A stretch of 63,532 nt of DNA, from NCBI GenBank assembly GCA_017992765.1, contig JAGOOA010000011.1, positions 1-63,532 on the forward strand. Reading direction: 5' to 3'. Positions 25,766 to 34,212 of this stretch are shown one piece after another. How positions within the stretch are numbered: the first letter of the stretch is position 1; each line of letters starts with the position of its first letter. This DNA is from Syntrophorhabdaceae bacterium. GTDB lineage: Bacteria; Desulfobacterota; Syntrophorhabdia; Syntrophorhabdales; Syntrophorhabdaceae. Below the pieces are notes generated by a model. That model made no database searches. It was not told the origin of the DNA and was given only the letters and a program-made list of their open reading frames with translations. The translations under genes were made by a program, and so were the position numbers.

Positions 25766-27166
25766 TCACTCGTTGTTGCGAATCTTGATGTTCAATCTCT
25801 TCATTTTTCTTACAATGGTGCTCTGGCTTATCTTTAAATTCTTTGCAGCCTTGTGGGTACTGCCGTATTTCTCGACAGCATTTTTGATTATTTTATACTC
25901 CATGAGGTCCACGATCTCGCTGTATGTCTTATTGCCGCTTTCAAACATCAGGCTGTGTGAGTCAACGATGTCTCGTACCTGGATCGGCAATTCATCAGCT
26001 TCTACCGTGTCCCTCTTGCTTATAAGAAATGCCTGCTCGACAATGTTCGACAGCTCCCTCACGTTGCCGGGGAAATTATAGGACATAAGAAGTTGGGCCG
26101 CCCCGGAGCTAAAATGTTTCTTCATGCCATAGCGCTCATTGATCCGCTGCGTGAAGTGCTGGACCAGCGGTATCACGTCCTCCGTTCTCTCCCTTAATGG
26201 AGGGATAACGATCGAGATGGTATTGATACGAAAAAAGAGGTCCTGCCTGAATTTTTTGCTTTCGATAAGGGCATCGATATCCTGGTTTGTGGCCGCTATG
26301 ATCCTTACGTTGAGCTTGATCGTCTTTGTCGACCCCAGCCTGTTCATCTCTTTTTCCTCGATGACACGGAGCAGCTTTGCCTGCAGCCGCAAGCTCATAT
26401 CGCCTATCTCGTCGAGAAACACCGTTCCTTTATCGGCAACCTCAAGGAGGCCCTTTTTCCCTTTTATGCTGGCGCCCGAAAAGGCGCCCGGCTCGTATCC
26501 GAAGAGCTCGCTTTCAAAAAGGTCCTCCGGTATCCCCGCGCAGTTGATAATGATGAACGGCTGGTCCTTCCTGCCGCTTGACTCGTGTATCAATTTTGCC
26601 ATAAGCCCTTTGCCGACACCCGATTCACCGGTTATCAGGATGTTCGAATCGAACTGGGATGCCTTTATTGCCGTTTCGAGGATCTCTATCATCTTTTTGC
26701 TCTTCGTCGCAAACTTCGTCTGCTGCTGCTGCAGCCTTTTTATCTTGTCGAGCTCCGCCAGGTAGCGGTTCACCTCCAGCGTTGTCTCGTGGAGCTTGTC
26801 CTTCAGCTCAATAAGTTCGGTAATATCCCTCACATTCGTTACGACAAGGGTGATCTCCATCTTTGCCATATCAAAAACCGGGGTCCCCGTGACCAGCACC
26901 TTTTTGCCGCCTCTTAACTCCTGCATGATCGTTACGGGCGAGCGCTTCTCGATAACTTCAAGGCTCACCGAACGGTCTATAGCGCCTGAGGCAACAAGCT
27001 CCCGCATGTTCTTGCCAAGGACCTCTTCCCGCTTGATGCCTGTTATCCGCTCATATGCCTTGTTGATCATTATGGTGTTCGCATCACCGTCGGTTATATA
27101 AAGCCCGTCATAGGCATGTTCGATGATCGCTTCAAGGTCCTTCATTGAATGCATCGATGGATCCAT
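25766..27166 (-). CDS. Sigma-54-dependent transcriptional activator (PAS-AAA+-HTH)
   Basis: 466 residues. PAS domain about 10-118 (DGLYITDGDANTIMINKAYERITG, cut here, then GKNMREL), a coiled-coil linker about 118-155, AAA+ domain about 160-395 and a C-terminal HTH (about 425-460, GSTHKAAKNLKISQSTIVRK) of the TyrR/Fis-like kind. Walker A is GESGVGKG (180-187), Walker B is VFLDEIGD, and the sigma-54 contact loop is GAFSGA (227-232) instead of GAFTGA, a conservative Thr to Ser change. No receiver domain, so it probably senses a ligand through PAS. Located directly upstream of liv with the shared palindromes nearby, it is the likely regulator of liv and abfD. Confidence 0.9.
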   Translation of the reverse strand: MDPSMHSMKDLEAIIEHAYDGLYITDGDANTIMINKAYERITGIKREEVLGKNMRELVASGAIDRSVSLEVIEKRSPVTIMQELRGGKKVLVTGTPVFDMAKMEITLVVTNVRDITELIELKDKLHETTLEVNRYLAELDKIKRLQQQQTKFATKSKKMIEILETAIKASQFDSNILITGESGVGKGLMAKLIHESSGRKDQPFIIINCAGIPEDLFESELFGYEPGAFSGASIKGKKGLLEVADKGTVFLDEIGDMSLRLQAKLLRVIEEKEMNRLGSTKTIKLNVRIIAATNQDIDALIESKKFRQDLFFRINTISIVIPPLRERTEDVIPLVQHFTQRINERYGMKKHFSSGAAQLLMSYNFPGNVRELSNIVEQAFLISKRDTVEADELPIQVRDIVDSHSLMFESGNKTYSEIVDLMEYKIIKNAVEKYGSTHKAAKNLKISQSTIVRKMKRLNIKIRNNE

Positions 27167-27273
27167 TGTGTTACGACAACCTCCCTTTTTAGGGTAAATT
27201 ACCGGAAATATCTATTTTTATCAACGTAAATCGACATGGATGCCCGCAGCATCACCTTCGACATCGGTCGCTG

Positions 27274-27303
27274 TTGACTTTACAGCCGTGAACATAGTAT
27301 TGT
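27274..27303 (+). promoter_or_regulatory. Sigma-70-type promoter for the SPFH gene
   Basis: TTGACT (27274-27279), an 18-bp spacer and TATTGT (27298-27303), with the SPFH ATG 26 bp downstream. The 163-bp gap between this gene and the divergent sigma-54 activator otherwise shows only A/T-rich DNA. Confidence 0.5.
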
Positions 27304-27329
27304 GTTTGCAACAATATACGGGGGTCAAG

Positions 27330-28445
27330 ATGGGAAAAAACAACGTTATCTTTTTAGAGGTCATCGAGTGGTTTGACGACACGGGAAGAGAGATAGCCCA
27401 CAGGATTCCCGAGGGCGGCTCCGGCGAAATAAAGTACGGCGCCCAATTAATCGTCCGGGAGAGCCAGTCAGCGGTATTTTTCTATCAGGGCAAGGCCTAC
27501 GACGCCGTCGGCGCGGGAAGGCACACCCTGACAACCCTCAATATCCCGGTCATTACAAAGATATTGAGCCTGCCCTGGGGTTTTACGAGCCCCCTCAGGG
27601 CAGAGGTTTACTTCACCAACATGAAGGTATTCCCGAACCTGGCATGGGGCACAAGGGACCCTGTTGCGTTCAAGGACTCCAGCCTTGGGCTCATCAGGCT
27701 GAGGGCCTTCGGCGTCTTCAACATACAGGTCGTCCAGCCGACCCTTTTTATCAATACCATTGTCGGGACGAAAAATACCTATACCGTTTCTGATATAGAA
27801 GAATATCTCAGCAGCGTCATTGTCTCCCGCTTTAATGACTACCTCGGGGAGAAGCTCGACACGGTCTTTGATCTTCCCGGCCAGTATGATGCTATATCAG
27901 AGGGCTTGAAAAAGGTCCTTGAAGAAGATTTTTCCCGCTTCGGCCTCATGCTTTCCAATCTCTACATCAACTCCATCACTCCTCCCCTTGAAGTACAGAA
28001 GGCGATCGACGACAAGAGCAGGCTTGGCATTTTTGATGATCTAAATAAGCTCCTGCAGATGAAGGCCGCCATGGCCATTGAAAGCGCTTCTCAAAATCAG
28101 GGCGGGGCCGGTGCCGGCCTCGGCATGGGCCTTGGCTTTATGATGCCCGCCATGTTCGCAGAATCTCTTAAAAAGACAGGGCTGGCGGTCCAGGATTCAT
28201 TGAAATGTCCTGACTGCGGGAACCCGATCAGCGAAGATGCGAAGTTCTGCCCTTCCTGCGGGCACCAGCTGCTCGTATATCAGCAGTGCGTCAGATGCGG
28301 CAAGAACCTCCCGCCCCATGCGAAGTTCTGCCCTTCCTGCGGGCACCAGGCCTCAGAAAAGCCGCTTCCTGCAAAATGCCCCCATTGCAATGCCGAGAAC
28401 CTCGCCGGTTCGGTTTACTGCAATCAGTGTGGGGAGAAGATATAA
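27330..28445 (+). CDS. SPFH-domain protein with three C-terminal zinc ribbons
   Basis: 371 residues from the ATG at 27330 behind GGGGGTC; the longer in-frame form from 27240 would include the promoter. Residues about 1-270 form an SPFH (virion-core-protein/YdjI-like) domain: QLIVRESQSAVFFYQGKAYD, AGRHTLTT and RAFGVFNIQV. A Gly/Met-rich stretch (AGAGLGMGLGFMMP) follows, then three CxxC-x10-11-CxxC zinc ribbons: CPDCG...FCPSCG, CVRCG...FCPSCG and CPHCN...YCNQCG. Such proteins are thought to be membrane- or stress-associated scaffolds; the function here is unknown. The first two ribbons share an identical 32-bp DNA stretch (28237-28268, 28318-28349), which points to recent duplication of one 27-codon unit. 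Confidence 0.85.
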   Translation: MGKNNVIFLEVIEWFDDTGREIAHRIPEGGSGEIKYGAQLIVRESQSAVFFYQGKAYDAVGAGRHTLTTLNIPVITKILSLPWGFTSPLRAEVYFTNMKVFPNLAWGTRDPVAFKDSSLGLIRLRAFGVFNIQVVQPTLFINTIVGTKNTYTVSDIEEYLSSVIVSRFNDYLGEKLDTVFDLPGQYDAISEGLKKVLEEDFSRFGLMLSNLYINSITPPLEVQKAIDDKSRLGIFDDLNKLLQMKAAMAIESASQNQGGAGAGLGMGLGFMMPAMFAESLKKTGLAVQDSLKCPDCGNPISEDAKFCPSCGHQLLVYQQCVRCGKNLPPHAKFCPSCGHQASEKPLPAKCPHCNAENLAGSVYCNQCGEKI

Positions 28446-28475
28446 AAACGGCTCATGGCTCATAGCAAGAAGAAT

Positions 28476-28544
28476 CAGGTTAAGGTTAAGGCTGAGGTTA
28501 AGGAAAAACAGTATTTGCTCAACCTTAGCCTCAACCTTAGCCTG
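28476..28544. repeat. Hexad hairpin repeat, family C (possible terminator)
   Basis: Inverted 27-nt arms (28476-28502, 28518-28544) built of GGTTAA/GGCTGA/GGCTAA hexads, with the loop GAAAAACAGTATTTG. The right arm is followed by CTTTTTAC, so on the plus strand it looks like a rho-independent terminator of the SPFH gene. Same architecture as 2900-2968. Confidence 0.8.
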
Positions 28545-28567
28545 CTTTTTACTAACCGGGTTTAGCG

Positions 28568-29863
28568 TTGAAGATCGAACATGAATGCCCTCAGTGCGGA
28601 GCGCCTGTCGTCCTTGAGGAAACGGACAGGCTTTTATCATGCAATTTCTGCCGCACAAGGCTTTCAATCCAGGCCAGAGGCTGCTTTCAGTATTATTTTC
28701 CCCCCGCAGACAACATAAAGGAAGACGTCTTTTTTATTCCTTACTGGCGTTTTCGCGGAATGCATTTTCTCTGTATAACGGACCGGATAGAACAGGGCCT
28801 GCTCGACAAAACGATCCCTGCGGTAAACAGTCCATCCGTGCAGCCTTCGATGGGCCTGCGGCCGCAAACCCTGAAGCCGAGGTTTGTCCGGCCTTCGGAC
28901 AAGAGGATATTCCTGAAGCCGCAGTTGTCATTCGAAGAATCCTATGTAATGACAGAACAGAAAATATCTTTCGAGCAGGTGACCGTCCGTAAAAAACTCA
29001 CTCTGTTCGAATCGTTCGATATCCCCATTACCGAAACGATCATCAAAGAGGATGTGCTCTTTTATGAATCCTTTATCGGCGAAACGTTAAGCCTTCTGTA
29101 TACTCCCGTATACATGCGGAACAATGCGGTCTATGACGCCATAGTAAACGAGCCTGCATCACACCATCCCTGCGATGGCAGCTTTGACCTTCGGGACGCC
29201 GGGAAAAACTTTGAAACCGTGTTTCTTCCCACTATCTGTCCGAACTGCGGCCGGGATATGATCGCGGAAAGGGACAGCTGTATCCTTGCTTGTTCCCATT
29301 GCAGCTCACTCTGGGAAACAGGCGCGGAAGGCTTCTCGGCGACAGATTTTGCGGTTATGATGGCGGCAAAGGATAGCGCGGCAGATCTCATGTACCTGCC
29401 GTTCTGGAGAATGAAGGCAGATGTCCGGGGGATCGACCTGAGATCATATGCCGACCTGGTTCGATACGCCAATCTGCCAAAGTCGATCAGGCGGGAATGG
29501 GAAGAATCTGTACTATATTTCTGGGCGCCGGCCTTTAAAGTTCCACCGTCAACATTCCTGATGCTTTCAAGGCAGCTGACATTGCTGCAGCCGAACAAAA
29601 AGATCGATAATAATCTTCAGGGACTACGGGTGTCTCCTGTCAATCTGACAAGACGGGAGGCTATAGAAAGCGTAAAAATAACCATTGCCAACATGTCCGC
29701 CAGAAAAAAGATCCTCTTCCCCCAGTTGAACCATATCGACGCTGAGTGCTCTGAATCTCTGCTTGTCTATTATCCCTTCACAGAAACAAAGAATGAATTT
29801 ATTCAAAAAGAACTGCGGTTGGGGATACAGAAGAATGCGCTCGCGCTGGGGCAGAGGATATAA
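28568..29863 (+). CDS. Unknown protein with duplicated zinc-ribbon / PYWRF-like modules
   Basis: 431 residues, probable TTG start at 28568 with only a weak ribosome binding site. I do not recognise a named family. It has an internal two-fold pattern. Half one has CPQCG (Cys7, Cys10) and CNFC (Cys25, Cys28), followed by DVFFIPYWRFRGMHF. Half two has CPNCGRDM and CSHC (about 222-245), followed by DLMYLPFWRMKADV. There are no clear membrane segments. The module 'zinc ribbon plus hydrophobic strand ending in YWRF/FWRM' suggests a protein-binding scaffold. It lies downstream of the SPFH/zinc-ribbon gene on the same strand, separated by a hairpin, so the two may act together. Function unknown. Confidence 0.75.
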   Translation: MKIEHECPQCGAPVVLEETDRLLSCNFCRTRLSIQARGCFQYYFPPADNIKEDVFFIPYWRFRGMHFLCITDRIEQGLLDKTIPAVNSPSVQPSMGLRPQTLKPRFVRPSDKRIFLKPQLSFEESYVMTEQKISFEQVTVRKKLTLFESFDIPITETIIKEDVLFYESFIGETLSLLYTPVYMRNNAVYDAIVNEPASHHPCDGSFDLRDAGKNFETVFLPTICPNCGRDMIAERDSCILACSHCSSLWETGAEGFSATDFAVMMAAKDSAADLMYLPFWRMKADVRGIDLRSYADLVRYANLPKSIRREWEESVLYFWAPAFKVPPSTFLMLSRQLTLLQPNKKIDNNLQGLRVSPVNLTRREAIESVKITIANMSARKKILFPQLNHIDAECSESLLVYYPFTETKNEFIQKELRLGIQKNALALGQRI

Positions 29864-29864
29864 A

Positions 29865-30007
29865 ATCAGCAGTCAGCTATCAGCTTGCAGCACACAGCAA
29901 AATCTGTTCAACGTTCAAGGTTCTACGTTCAACGTTAAAACGGAGCGGACAAAACAGACCCGATAGACCAAACAGACATCTTTGTATTGGTTATAGCTGA
30001 TTGCTGT
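29865..30007 (+). repeat. Composite dispersed repeat, family B/F (copy 1)
   Basis: From the stop of the zinc-ribbon gene: AGTCAGCTATCAGC heptads, then CAGCAAAATCTGTTCA, a GTTCAAC/GTTCAAG/GTTCTAC/GTTCAAC heptad run, GTTAAAACGG, ACAGACCCGATAGACC, ATTGGTT and GCTGATTGCTG. The same order of words, inverted and without the GTTCAAC run, is at 47263-47420. It fills the gap before the promoter at 30023. Confidence 0.8.
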
Positions 30008-30022
30008 TCTTTAATCTTCCGC

Positions 30023-30050
30023 TTGACTAATGCTGTATTCGCACTATAAT
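30023..30050 (+). promoter_or_regulatory. Strong sigma-70-type promoter
   Basis: TTGACT (30023-30028), a 16-bp spacer and a perfect TATAAT (30045-30050). It drives the small basic protein gene at 30103, whose transcript would have a leader of roughly 45 nt. Confidence 0.65.
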
Positions 30051-30102
30051 GAAAAATATAGAGTGGAATGTAAACTGCCCACAGAATAAAAAGGGGGTCA
30101 TC

Positions 30103-30384
30103 ATGGCGGTAAAAAAACAAAAAACTGCTCCAAATGCAAAAAAGGCACCTTCCAAAAAGAACAAGGGTAAAAATTTCGACGCTGCGTTAGCGGCTTTCGC
30201 CCTTCTGGCGATGGAGCGGGTACGTAATGCCAAGGATCCATTCGCAACGGGCATAAAGATCGCAGAGCAGATAAGAAAGATAGCGGAACAGGTAGAATAT
30301 GAGGTGCGCGCCGAATCCATGGCGCTCACAGAGGCCGGGTACGTTTCCGGAGATATTGTCGGCGTCGGTATAGGTGTTTTCTAA
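30103..30384 (+). CDS. Small protein with Lys/Ala-rich N terminus, function unknown
   Basis: 93 residues from the ATG at 30103 behind AAAGGGGGTC; an in-frame ATG at 30049 overlaps the promoter -10 and is unlikely. Residues 1-26 are very basic (MAVKKQKTAPNAKKAPSKK), followed by an amphipathic helical region (about 28-75, with FALLAMERVRNA and AEQIRKIAEQVEYEV) and a short Gly/Val tail (GDIVGVGIGVF). No family recognised. The basic tail recalls histone H1-like or phasin-like proteins, but neither is supported by a motif. It has the best promoter in the window, so it may be abundant. Confidence 0.65.
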   Translation: MAVKKQKTAPNAKKAPSKKNKGKNFDAALAAFALLAMERVRNAKDPFATGIKIAEQIRKIAEQVEYEVRAESMALTEAGYVSGDIVGVGIGVF

Positions 30385-30416
30385 GCCACTATCGCTATAC
30401 AGCGTGAGCACCGGGG

Positions 30417-31502
30417 TTAGCTGAAGCGGATGTGGAGTATATCCCCGTCCTTCACGATATAGTCGCGGCCTTCAAGCCGCAGCAATCCCTTCTCTTTCGC
30501 AGCATGTTCGGATCCGCACCGGATAAAATCATCGGCATTCATAACGTCGGCCTTTATAAAACCCTTTTCCATGTCTGTATGGATCTTGCCGGCCGCCTTT
30601 ACGCATGCGGTGTTTGCCGGGATCGTCCACGCCCTCATCTCTTTGCCCACAACAGTATAGAACGTGATGAGGTTCAGCGCCTCGTAGCCGACCCGGATGA
30701 CATTCTCAATGGACATCTTTTCCATGTTGTAAAGTTCCATATATGAAACCTTTTCCTGGTCAGGCAATGCGGAAAGGTCTTCCTCGAGCTTTCCGCAGAT
30801 ATAGACGGCCCTTCTTCTGTTTTTTTTCACAAGCTCTTCGATCATCGGGAGGGGCAGGTTGTTCCATGCCTCTTCATCAACATTTGCTATGTAGAAAAGG
30901 GGCTTCGTTGCGATCAGATTGAACGACCGGATCAGCTGCCTTTCATTTTCGTCGTATTGCTCCATATCCACAAAGGCGCCTCTTTCAAGCGCCTCCCTGA
31001 TCTTAAGGAGCAGGCCGTGCTCTGCTTCGCCTTTTTCTTTTGAGACCTTCGCAAGCCTTTCGATCTTCCGCAACCTGTCCTCGACGATCTCGAGGTCAGA
31101 GATGAGGATCTCGGTTTCAACGATCTCCGCATCCCTTTTCGGGTCTATACCGCTGTATACATGGGGGATGTTCTCTGTTCCGAAACACCTTACCACGTGG
31201 GCTATCGCGTCAACGTTCCTGATATGGGAAAGAAATTTGTTGCCAAGCCCCTCGCCTTTATGGGCATCTTTTATAAGTCCTGCAATATCCACAAACTCTA
31301 TCGTCGTCGGCGTTACCTTCTCCGGCTTCAGCACCCGTGCCAGCCCCGTCAGCCGCTCATCCGGTACCGGGATAACGCCGACGTTGGGCTCGATGGTGCA
31401 AAAGGGATAAGGATGGCAGGGAACGGACAAAGTTGTCAGGGCATTAAATATCGTTGACTTGCCGGAGTTCGGCAATCCGATCATTCCGCAGGAAAAACTC
31501 AC
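30417..31502 (-). CDS. ychF: Ribosome-binding ATPase YchF
   Basis: 361 residues, Obg-family P-loop protein: G1 GLPNSGKSTIFNAL, G3 FVDIAGLIKDAHKGEGLGN, NVDEE in place of NKxD (YchF is ATP- rather than GTP-specific), a helical arm and a C-terminal TGS-like domain ending KDGDILHIRF. It binds 70S ribosomes and is linked to stress and translation control. First in a minus-strand run with pth-rplY-prs further upstream, an order common in deltaproteobacteria. Confidence 0.95.
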   Translation of the reverse strand: MSFSCGMIGLPNSGKSTIFNALTTLSVPCHPYPFCTIEPNVGVIPVPDERLTGLARVLKPEKVTPTTIEFVDIAGLIKDAHKGEGLGNKFLSHIRNVDAIAHVVRCFGTENIPHVYSGIDPKRDAEIVETEILISDLEIVEDRLRKIERLAKVSKEKGEAEHGLLLKIREALERGAFVDMEQYDENERQLIRSFNLIATKPLFYIANVDEEAWNNLPLPMIEELVKKNRRRAVYICGKLEEDLSALPDQEKVSYMELYNMEKMSIENVIRVGYEALNLITFYTVVGKEMRAWTIPANTACVKAAGKIHTDMEKGFIKADVMNADDFIRCGSEHAAKEKGLLRLEGRDYIVKDGDILHIRFS

Positions 31503-31651
31503 TAAGCAACCCCTTTCAGCGGACGGCTATCAGCTCTCAGCCAAAAGCCTTTTTTTGTTTTCGCTGACAACTAGTTTGGCTATATATGATATGCCTTTCA
31601 TTTCGTCCTTCGTCCTAGCGAAGCGGACGTCCTTCGTCCTTCGGCAATCAG

Positions 31652-32200
31652 CTACCTTCTATTATACATGCTCATCGCTTTTGACTTGCTCTCGAAGATA
31701 AAGACCCTTGCCGCCTCAACAGCGTTCTCTATCGTTTCGTCGAGCAGTTTCTTCTCATGGTCCCCGAAATTGGACAGCACGTAATCTTCAGGCTGGATAA
31801 CAGGGTCCCTGCCGATGCCCAGTTTCAACCTGTAGAATTGCGAAGATCCCAGGGTCTCTATAACGGACCTTACCCCTTTATGTCCGCCATCGCTCCCGCC
31901 CAGCCTTATCCTTATCCTGCCCAGCTCCATGTCAAGGTCATCGTGGATCAGCAGAAAATCATCAACGGCTATGTCCATCTTTTTCATGAGGGAAAAAACC
32001 GGCCCGCCGGAGAGGTTCATGTATGTAACCGGTTTTGCAAGGATCAGGCTTTCGGTATAGCCGATCCTGCAGCCGGATAATTTTTTGCTGAAGGGGATGT
32101 TCAATACCCTGGAGAAGCGATCTATAACAAGGTATCCGGCATTATGCCTCGTACCTTCATACTCAGAGCCTTTATTGCCAAGTCCGCATAGAAGGAACAA
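31652..32200 (-). CDS. pth: Peptidyl-tRNA hydrolase
   Basis: 182 residues. GLGNKGSEYEGTRHNAGY contains the catalytic His (about 20) and Asn; PVTYMNLSG, LIHDDLDMELGRIRIRLGG (catalytic Asp) and GHKGVRSV complete the family blocks. It releases peptides from stalled peptidyl-tRNA. It starts 8 bp after rplY. The 149-bp gap to ychF holds degenerate GGCTATCAGC/TCTCAGC words and AGCGAAGCGGACGTCC-like repeats but no gene. Confidence 0.95.
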   Translation of the reverse strand: MFLLCGLGNKGSEYEGTRHNAGYLVIDRFSRVLNIPFSKKLSGCRIGYTESLILAKPVTYMNLSGGPVFSLMKKMDIAVDDFLLIHDDLDMELGRIRIRLGGSDGGHKGVRSVIETLGSSQFYRLKLGIGRDPVIQPEDYVLSNFGDHEKKLLDETIENAVEAARVFIFESKSKAMSMYNRR

Positions 32201-32208
32201 TAATACCT

Positions 32209-32862
32209 CTATTCCTCTTTTTCTTTCTTATCCTCTTTCTTGTCCTTCTCCGGTTCCGCAGCAACTGCAGCCTCTTCCGCCACTACAGGCTTTTCTTCCA
32301 CTGTCGGCGGGATGATCGTGATCACCGCAACGTTTGCGTTCTCAAGCAATTTAACACCGGGAATGGATATCTGGCTTATATGGTAGGAATCGCCGATGTC
32401 AAGGTCCGTTATGTCTATTTCGATCTTCTCGGGTATCTGGGTTGGGAGACACTCCACCTTGATCGATCTCAGGTGCTGATCGATAATACCGTCCTTTGTT
32501 TCACCTTTTGAGCGCCCGACAAGGTGGACGGGTATCTCCACCTCTACGGTTCTTTCCATCGATACCTGCAGAAAATCTATGTGAAGGATCTCGTTCTTGA
32601 GAACGCCCTTTTGAATATGCTTTATCATGACCGGCCTGTTCTCTGCCTTTTTCTTAAGGCCATGCACTTCCATATCAAGGATCACGTTGCTCTTTAATTG
32701 TTTGCCCAGTTTCTCCCAATCTCTCGAAGAAACGGCTATGGATATCGGATCTACCTCTCTGCCATATAATACTGCCGGTATTTTGCCTTCCTTTCTCAGC
32801 CGCCTCGCTACGCTTTTCCCTTTCTCCGCCCTTATATCTGCCTTTATTAATATCTTTTCCAT
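32209..32862 (-). CDS. rplY: 50S ribosomal protein L25 (CTC family)
   Basis: 217 residues. The N-terminal L25 domain (about 1-92) has RAEKGKSVARRLRKEGKIPAV and LHIDFLQV; the C-terminal CTC domain (95-185) follows, then a Pro/Glu/Lys-rich acidic tail (EKDKKEDKKEKEE). It binds 5S rRNA. The long CTC form is usual outside enterobacteria. Part of the prs-rplY-pth cluster. Confidence 0.95.
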   Translation of the reverse strand: MEKILIKADIRAEKGKSVARRLRKEGKIPAVLYGREVDPISIAVSSRDWEKLGKQLKSNVILDMEVHGLKKKAENRPVMIKHIQKGVLKNEILHIDFLQVSMERTVEVEIPVHLVGRSKGETKDGIIDQHLRSIKVECLPTQIPEKIEIDITDLDIGDSYHISQISIPGVKLLENANVAVITIIPPTVEEKPVVAEEAAVAAEPEKDKKEDKKEKEE

Positions 32863-32891
32863 TACAAACCTCCTCGCGTGCCTGTATGTGC

Positions 32892-33830
32892 CTATATGAA
32901 TAACGAACTCACCGATTCATAATTATGGATCCTCTTGATCGCCTCTCCCAGTGTCGGCGAAACATCGAGTACTTTTATCTTCTTTGATCTTCTGGCGCTC
33001 TCTGTAAGCGGTATGGTATTCGTTGCCACCATCTCCTTGAGGGGAGAGCCATCGATCTTCTCCACGGCGTTCCCCGAGAGCACAGGGTGCGAACAGCAGG
33101 CATAGACCTCCCTGGCGCCGTTGTCCATGATCGCTTCGGCAGCCTTTACGATCGTACCGCCCGTATCTATCATATCGTCAAGGAGGATCGCTACCTTGTT
33201 CTTTACGTCCCCTATGACATGCATGACCTTGGCGACGTTCGCCTTTTCACGCCGCTTGTCTATGATCGCGATTGAGGCGTTCAGCCGCTTGCCGAGCTCC
33301 CTTGCCCTTTCTACGCCTCCTGCATCGGGCGATACGACGACTATCTCGCCCTTGATCTTTTTGAGGTAGGCAAGCTGTACCGGCAGCGCGTAAAGGTGGT
33401 CTACCGGTATATCGAAGAAACCCTGTATCTGCCCTGCGTGAAGGTCCATGGCCAGTATCCTTGACGCCCCCGCCACCGTGATCAGGTTTGCCACAAGCCT
33501 TGCCGATATCGATGTCCTTGGGACAACCTTTCTGTCCTGCCGCGCATAGCCGTAATAAGGAATAACGACCGTTATCCTGTCCGCAGACGCCCTTTTCAAG
33601 GCATCGAGCATGACAAGGAGCTCCATCAGGTTCTGGTTGACCGGCGGACATGTCGGCTGGACGACAAACGTATCCATTCCCCTCACGCTTTCATCGATCT
33701 CCACCTGTATCTCGCCGTCGCTAAAATGGCTGACCCCCGCCTTGCCCAGGCCTACTCCCAGAAATTTGCATATCTTCTGCGCAAGCTCGGGATTCGCGTT
33801 TCCCGTAAATATTCTTAACCTGTCCAACAA
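32892..33830 (-). CDS. prs: Ribose-phosphate pyrophosphokinase
   Basis: 312 residues. Makes PRPP from ribose 5-phosphate and ATP. Class I signatures: [41 protein letters not shown], flexible-loop region and the PRPP loop [10 protein letters not shown]. An AAGGAGG-like site precedes the ATG. It follows the tRNA-Gln gene, which may share its promoter. Confidence 0.96.
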   Translation of the reverse strand: MLDRLRIFTGNANPELAQKICKFLGVGLGKAGVSHFSDGEIQVEIDESVRGMDTFVVQPTCPPVNQNLMELLVMLDALKRASADRITVVIPYYGYARQDRKVVPRTSISARLVANLITVAGASRILAMDLHAGQIQGFFDIPVDHLYALPVQLAYLKKIKGEIVVVSPDAGGVERARELGKRLNASIAIIDKRREKANVAKVMHVIGDVKNKVAILLDDMIDTGGTIVKAAEAIMDNGAREVYACCSHPVLSGNAVEKIDGSPLKEMVATNTIPLTESARRSKKIKVLDVSPTLGEAIKRIHNYESVSSLFI

Positions 33831-33848
33831 GGTCCTCCTTAAAAAATT

Positions 33849-33920
33849 CTGGGGCGGGAGGATTCGAACCTCCGAATGCAGGCTCCAAAGGCCTGTGTCT
33901 TACCGCTTGACGACACCCCA
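33849..33920 (-). tRNA. tRNA-Gln (anticodon TTG)
   Basis: The minus strand folds as a cloverleaf. The acceptor TGGGGTG pairs with CGCCCCA, and the D arm contains AAGCGGTAAG. The anticodon stem CAGGC/GCCTG encloses loop CTTTGGA with anticodon TTG, and the T arm is GGAGG-TTCGAAT-CCTCC. The discriminator is G, the identity base of tRNA-Gln; CCA is not encoded. A run of T follows. Confidence 0.95.
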
Positions 33921-33929
33921 ATATAATAT

Positions 33930-34199
33930 TTATTGAGATGGCTGTTTGCTTATCTCTTTTTCGTACGCTTCGAGAACGCTCGATTCTATCTTCTGCCTGG
34001 TGGCATTGTTCAGGGGATGTACGGTGTCCCTGTATGAGCCGTCTTTCATCTTCTTGCTCGGCATGGCCACGAAAAGCTTACTGTCGCCATGAATAACCTT
34101 CAGGTCCCTAACGATAAAACAATCATCGAAAACTATTGATGCATAGGCTTTAACACGTTTTTCGTTTACCGGGAATATTTTGACGTCAGTAATTTCCAT
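33930..34199 (-). CDS. spoVG: SpoVG family regulator
   Basis: 89 residues. MEITDVKIFPVNEKRVKAYA, FDDCFIVRDLKVIHG and FVAMPSKKMKDGSYRDTVHP cover the whole conserved SpoVG fold. In Firmicutes it affects septation and binds nucleic acid; in deltaproteobacteria it is conserved next to ispE, role unknown. GGAGGG lies upstream. It sits 13 bp after ispE on the same strand. Confidence 0.95.
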   Translation of the reverse strand: MEITDVKIFPVNEKRVKAYASIVFDDCFIVRDLKVIHGDSKLFVAMPSKKMKDGSYRDTVHPLNNATRQKIESSVLEAYEKEISKQPSQ

Positions 34200-34212
34200 A
34201 TACCCATCCCTC

